A stretch of DNA of 15,214 nt from DASTPP01 sp035762175 (lineage in GTDB: Bacteria; Myxococcota_A; Polyangia; Polyangiales; Polyangiaceae): positions 1-15,214 of the forward strand of contig DASTPP010000425.1 in NCBI GenBank assembly GCA_035762175.1. The letters are read 5' to 3'. The stretch's first letter is position 1, and every line of letters starts with the position of its first letter. The notes under the pieces were generated by a model that worked only from the letters and a program-made list of their open reading frames with translations, was not told the DNA's origin and made no database searches. The position numbers and the translations under genes were made by a program. Below are positions 14,091 through 15,214 of the stretch, one piece after another.

Positions 14091-14108
14091 CGCCCTTCGG
14101 GTAGGGCG
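14091..14108 (+). terminator. Weak hairpin after the kinase-TIR gene
   Basis: CGCCC (14091-14095) pairs with GGGCG (14104-14108) around an eight-base loop, three bases past the stop codon. There is no T-run, so termination is only a guess from position. Confidence 0.25.
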
Positions 14109-14154
14109 AGCCGGCGCTTGCCCTGCGGGCGGGCCACGGGGGCGATCGGGCGGT

Positions 14155-14187
14155 AGTCTTGCGAGATTCTTGCGAGATTCTTGCGGG
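14155..14187. repeat. Three tandem 11-bp repeats upstream of the membrane-protein gene
   Basis: AGTCTTGCGAG, ATTCTTGCGAG and ATTCTTGCGGG follow one another without gaps. They lie about 180 bases before the membrane protein's ATG, in a 281-base spacer with no gene. An 11-bp period is close to one DNA turn, compatible with a regulator binding one face. No reliable promoter boxes could be assigned. Confidence 0.65.
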
Positions 14188-14368
14188 AGGCGGGGGGGAG
14201 ACCACGGCGACAGAGAATCTGCTAGTATCGGGTCTGGGCTTAGGTACTGGCGCACAGTAACGGGCCCGGGCGATGGTTTCTCAGGGGGTGACGGGTTGGG
14301 GGGCGAACTGGGTCGCCGTGCCACCCCGTTGCGCCCGGGGACGACCGCAAGCGAAGCGAGGGGGTACC

Positions 14369-14836
14369 ATGTCCGAGTCGAACCCTTATTCAATTCTCTC
14401 TCAGCCCACGACGAGCGCCGAGCCCGAGGGCGGCCCTGACGCGCGCGCGCTGCGCCTGGCCGGCGGGCTACTGGTGACCGGCGCCGTCTTGTCGTTCTTG
14501 TACGTCGTCCAAGGGCTTGTCGCGGGCACGGGCGGCCCGGCGGGCGCCCTCGGCATCGCCATCGATCTGGTGATCGGCGTCGCTCTTTTTCGCAACCAAA
14601 GCGGCTATCTCTCGTGGGCTATCTTGCGCACGGTCGGCGGCGCGCTCTTCTTCGGCCTGCCCCCGCTCTTCCGGGGCGACGTGGTTGAGGCCGCCGTGGT
14701 CTTGGTACTTTCGGCCGGCTTCTTGCTTTTGCTCGTCGGCAAGCCCAACCGCGGACGCATCATCGGCGGCGTGGCGCTCGCCGGCCTGGTCTACCTTCTG
14801 ATGGCCGTCGGCTTGATCGCGAACGCCTTCGCCTGA
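14369..14836 (+). CDS. Small multi-pass membrane protein of unknown function
   Basis: 155 residues. A polar, Pro/Ser-rich N-terminus (1-27) precedes four or five hydrophobic segments at about 28-52, 58-74, 82-100, 105-124 and 130-153, separated by short loops such as RNQSGY and VGKPNRGR. The N-terminal start MSESNPYSI recalls many small inner-membrane proteins of this kind, but no named family is recognised and no catalytic residues stand out. The ATG at 14369 is preceded by GAGGGGG, a better start than the frame extension upstream. It follows the kinase-TIR gene on the same strand after a spacer with its own repeats, so it is probably an independent transcription unit. Confidence 0.72.
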   Translation: MSESNPYSILSQPTTSAEPEGGPDARALRLAGGLLVTGAVLSFLYVVQGLVAGTGGPAGALGIAIDLVIGVALFRNQSGYLSWAILRTVGGALFFGLPPLFRGDVVEAAVVLVLSAGFLLLLVGKPNRGRIIGGVALAGLVYLLMAVGLIANAFA

Positions 14837-14971
14837 TCCGAGGCGCCCGGCCCCCCGGCAGGGCGAGCGCACCAACGCAGAGAGACTGCCCGCCGCGCCC
14901 CTCAAGCTGTGCCCAGAGCCAGCGCCTCGTGGCATAAAGGCCTTGAAAGGCGCGGCGCAACCTTGGCCCTA

Positions 14972-15214
14972 TCACGCCGCCCGCGCTACCGACACGCGGT
15001 ACGTGCCAGCCTTTGCGCGGTCGAGCAGCGACCGGAGGTTGCCCTCCAGGTCGGCCGCGTACTCGTCCGCGCTCCGGCCGTCCACGCCCTGCGCCCCGCC
15101 CTTGCGGGTGCGGCGGTAGGCTTCGCGCAGCCAGTCGAGATCGATGGCATGGCTCAGCGACGTGAGCGCCACGCCAGGCATTTGCTGCGCCATCTTCGCT
15201 ATCCGGTCGAGTTT
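14972..15214 (-). pseudogene. Fragment of a group II intron-type reverse transcriptase/maturase
   Basis: 80 residues are visible and the frame continues past the right edge (the bases at 15194-15214 encode KLDRIAK in frame). LREAYRRTRKGGAQGVDG and the following DEYAADLEGNLRSLLDRAK and GTYR match the RT-0/RT-1 start of group II intron reverse transcriptases, in which PGVDG is diagnostic. After GTYR the family should continue with a PPVRRVxIPK-like stretch; instead the frame reads VSVARAA and stops. The catalytic YADD region, maturase and endonuclease domains are missing, and no intron domain V was recognised just downstream. It is a dead 5' relic of a retroelement on the minus strand. Confidence 0.83.

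Noticed and set aside
9815..15214. Diversity-generating retroelement (FGE-type variable protein plus a reverse transcriptase)
   Set aside because: The RT fragment is of the group II intron type and truncated, and no template copy of the FGE 3' end with A-directed mismatches was seen.

Overview
The window is very GC-rich DNA with strong G/C third-position bias, dense shadow frames, long spacers, secreted or lipid-anchored proteins with eukaryote-like domain mixtures (RCC1, WxxW, LamG-like, TIR, kinase), and mobile-element scars. This style fits a large-genome Myxococcota (deltaproteobacterial) chromosome; no rRNA or other taxonomic marker is present, so the assignment is an inference.

Left half (about 345-9790), all credible genes on the minus strand: a heme-oxygenase-like diiron protein with an unusual tail; a long spacer with no supported gene; a broken N-terminal remnant of a putative glycolipid-binding protein; a DUF5995 protein; a secreted protein of six propeller-like repeats; a strong GC hairpin; an astacin/matrixin-like lipoprotein metalloprotease ending in a Mucin-2-type WxxW domain; a sparse spacer with one doubtful small ORF; and a 1047-residue anchored surface protein (membrane segment, Gly-rich stalk, LamG-like domain, seven RCC1 repeats).

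Middle (9815-14087): a complete-looking IS21-family element (istA, istB with a 4-base stop/start overlap, about 49-bp terminal inverted repeats each holding two binding-site-like repeats, plus an array of five 14-bp repeats after istB). Its two ends abut two gene fragments that point away from each other: on the left a mosaic ORF with a CHAT-like strand/Cys motif, one TPR-like helix pair and the C-terminal half of an FGE/SUMF1 domain; on the right a protein-kinase-like domain fused to a TIR domain and lacking its kinase N-lobe start. No target-site duplication is visible. The simplest reading is that the element marks a deletion or rearrangement inside an island of signalling or conflict (possible anti-phage) genes. 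The kinase-TIR and CHAT/TPR/FGE pieces are the most promising candidates for an unusual system.

Right end (14088-15214): a spacer with an 11-bp triplet repeat, a small multi-pass membrane protein, and at the edge the N-terminal part of a group II intron-type reverse transcriptase that breaks off after its first motif, a second mobile-element scar.
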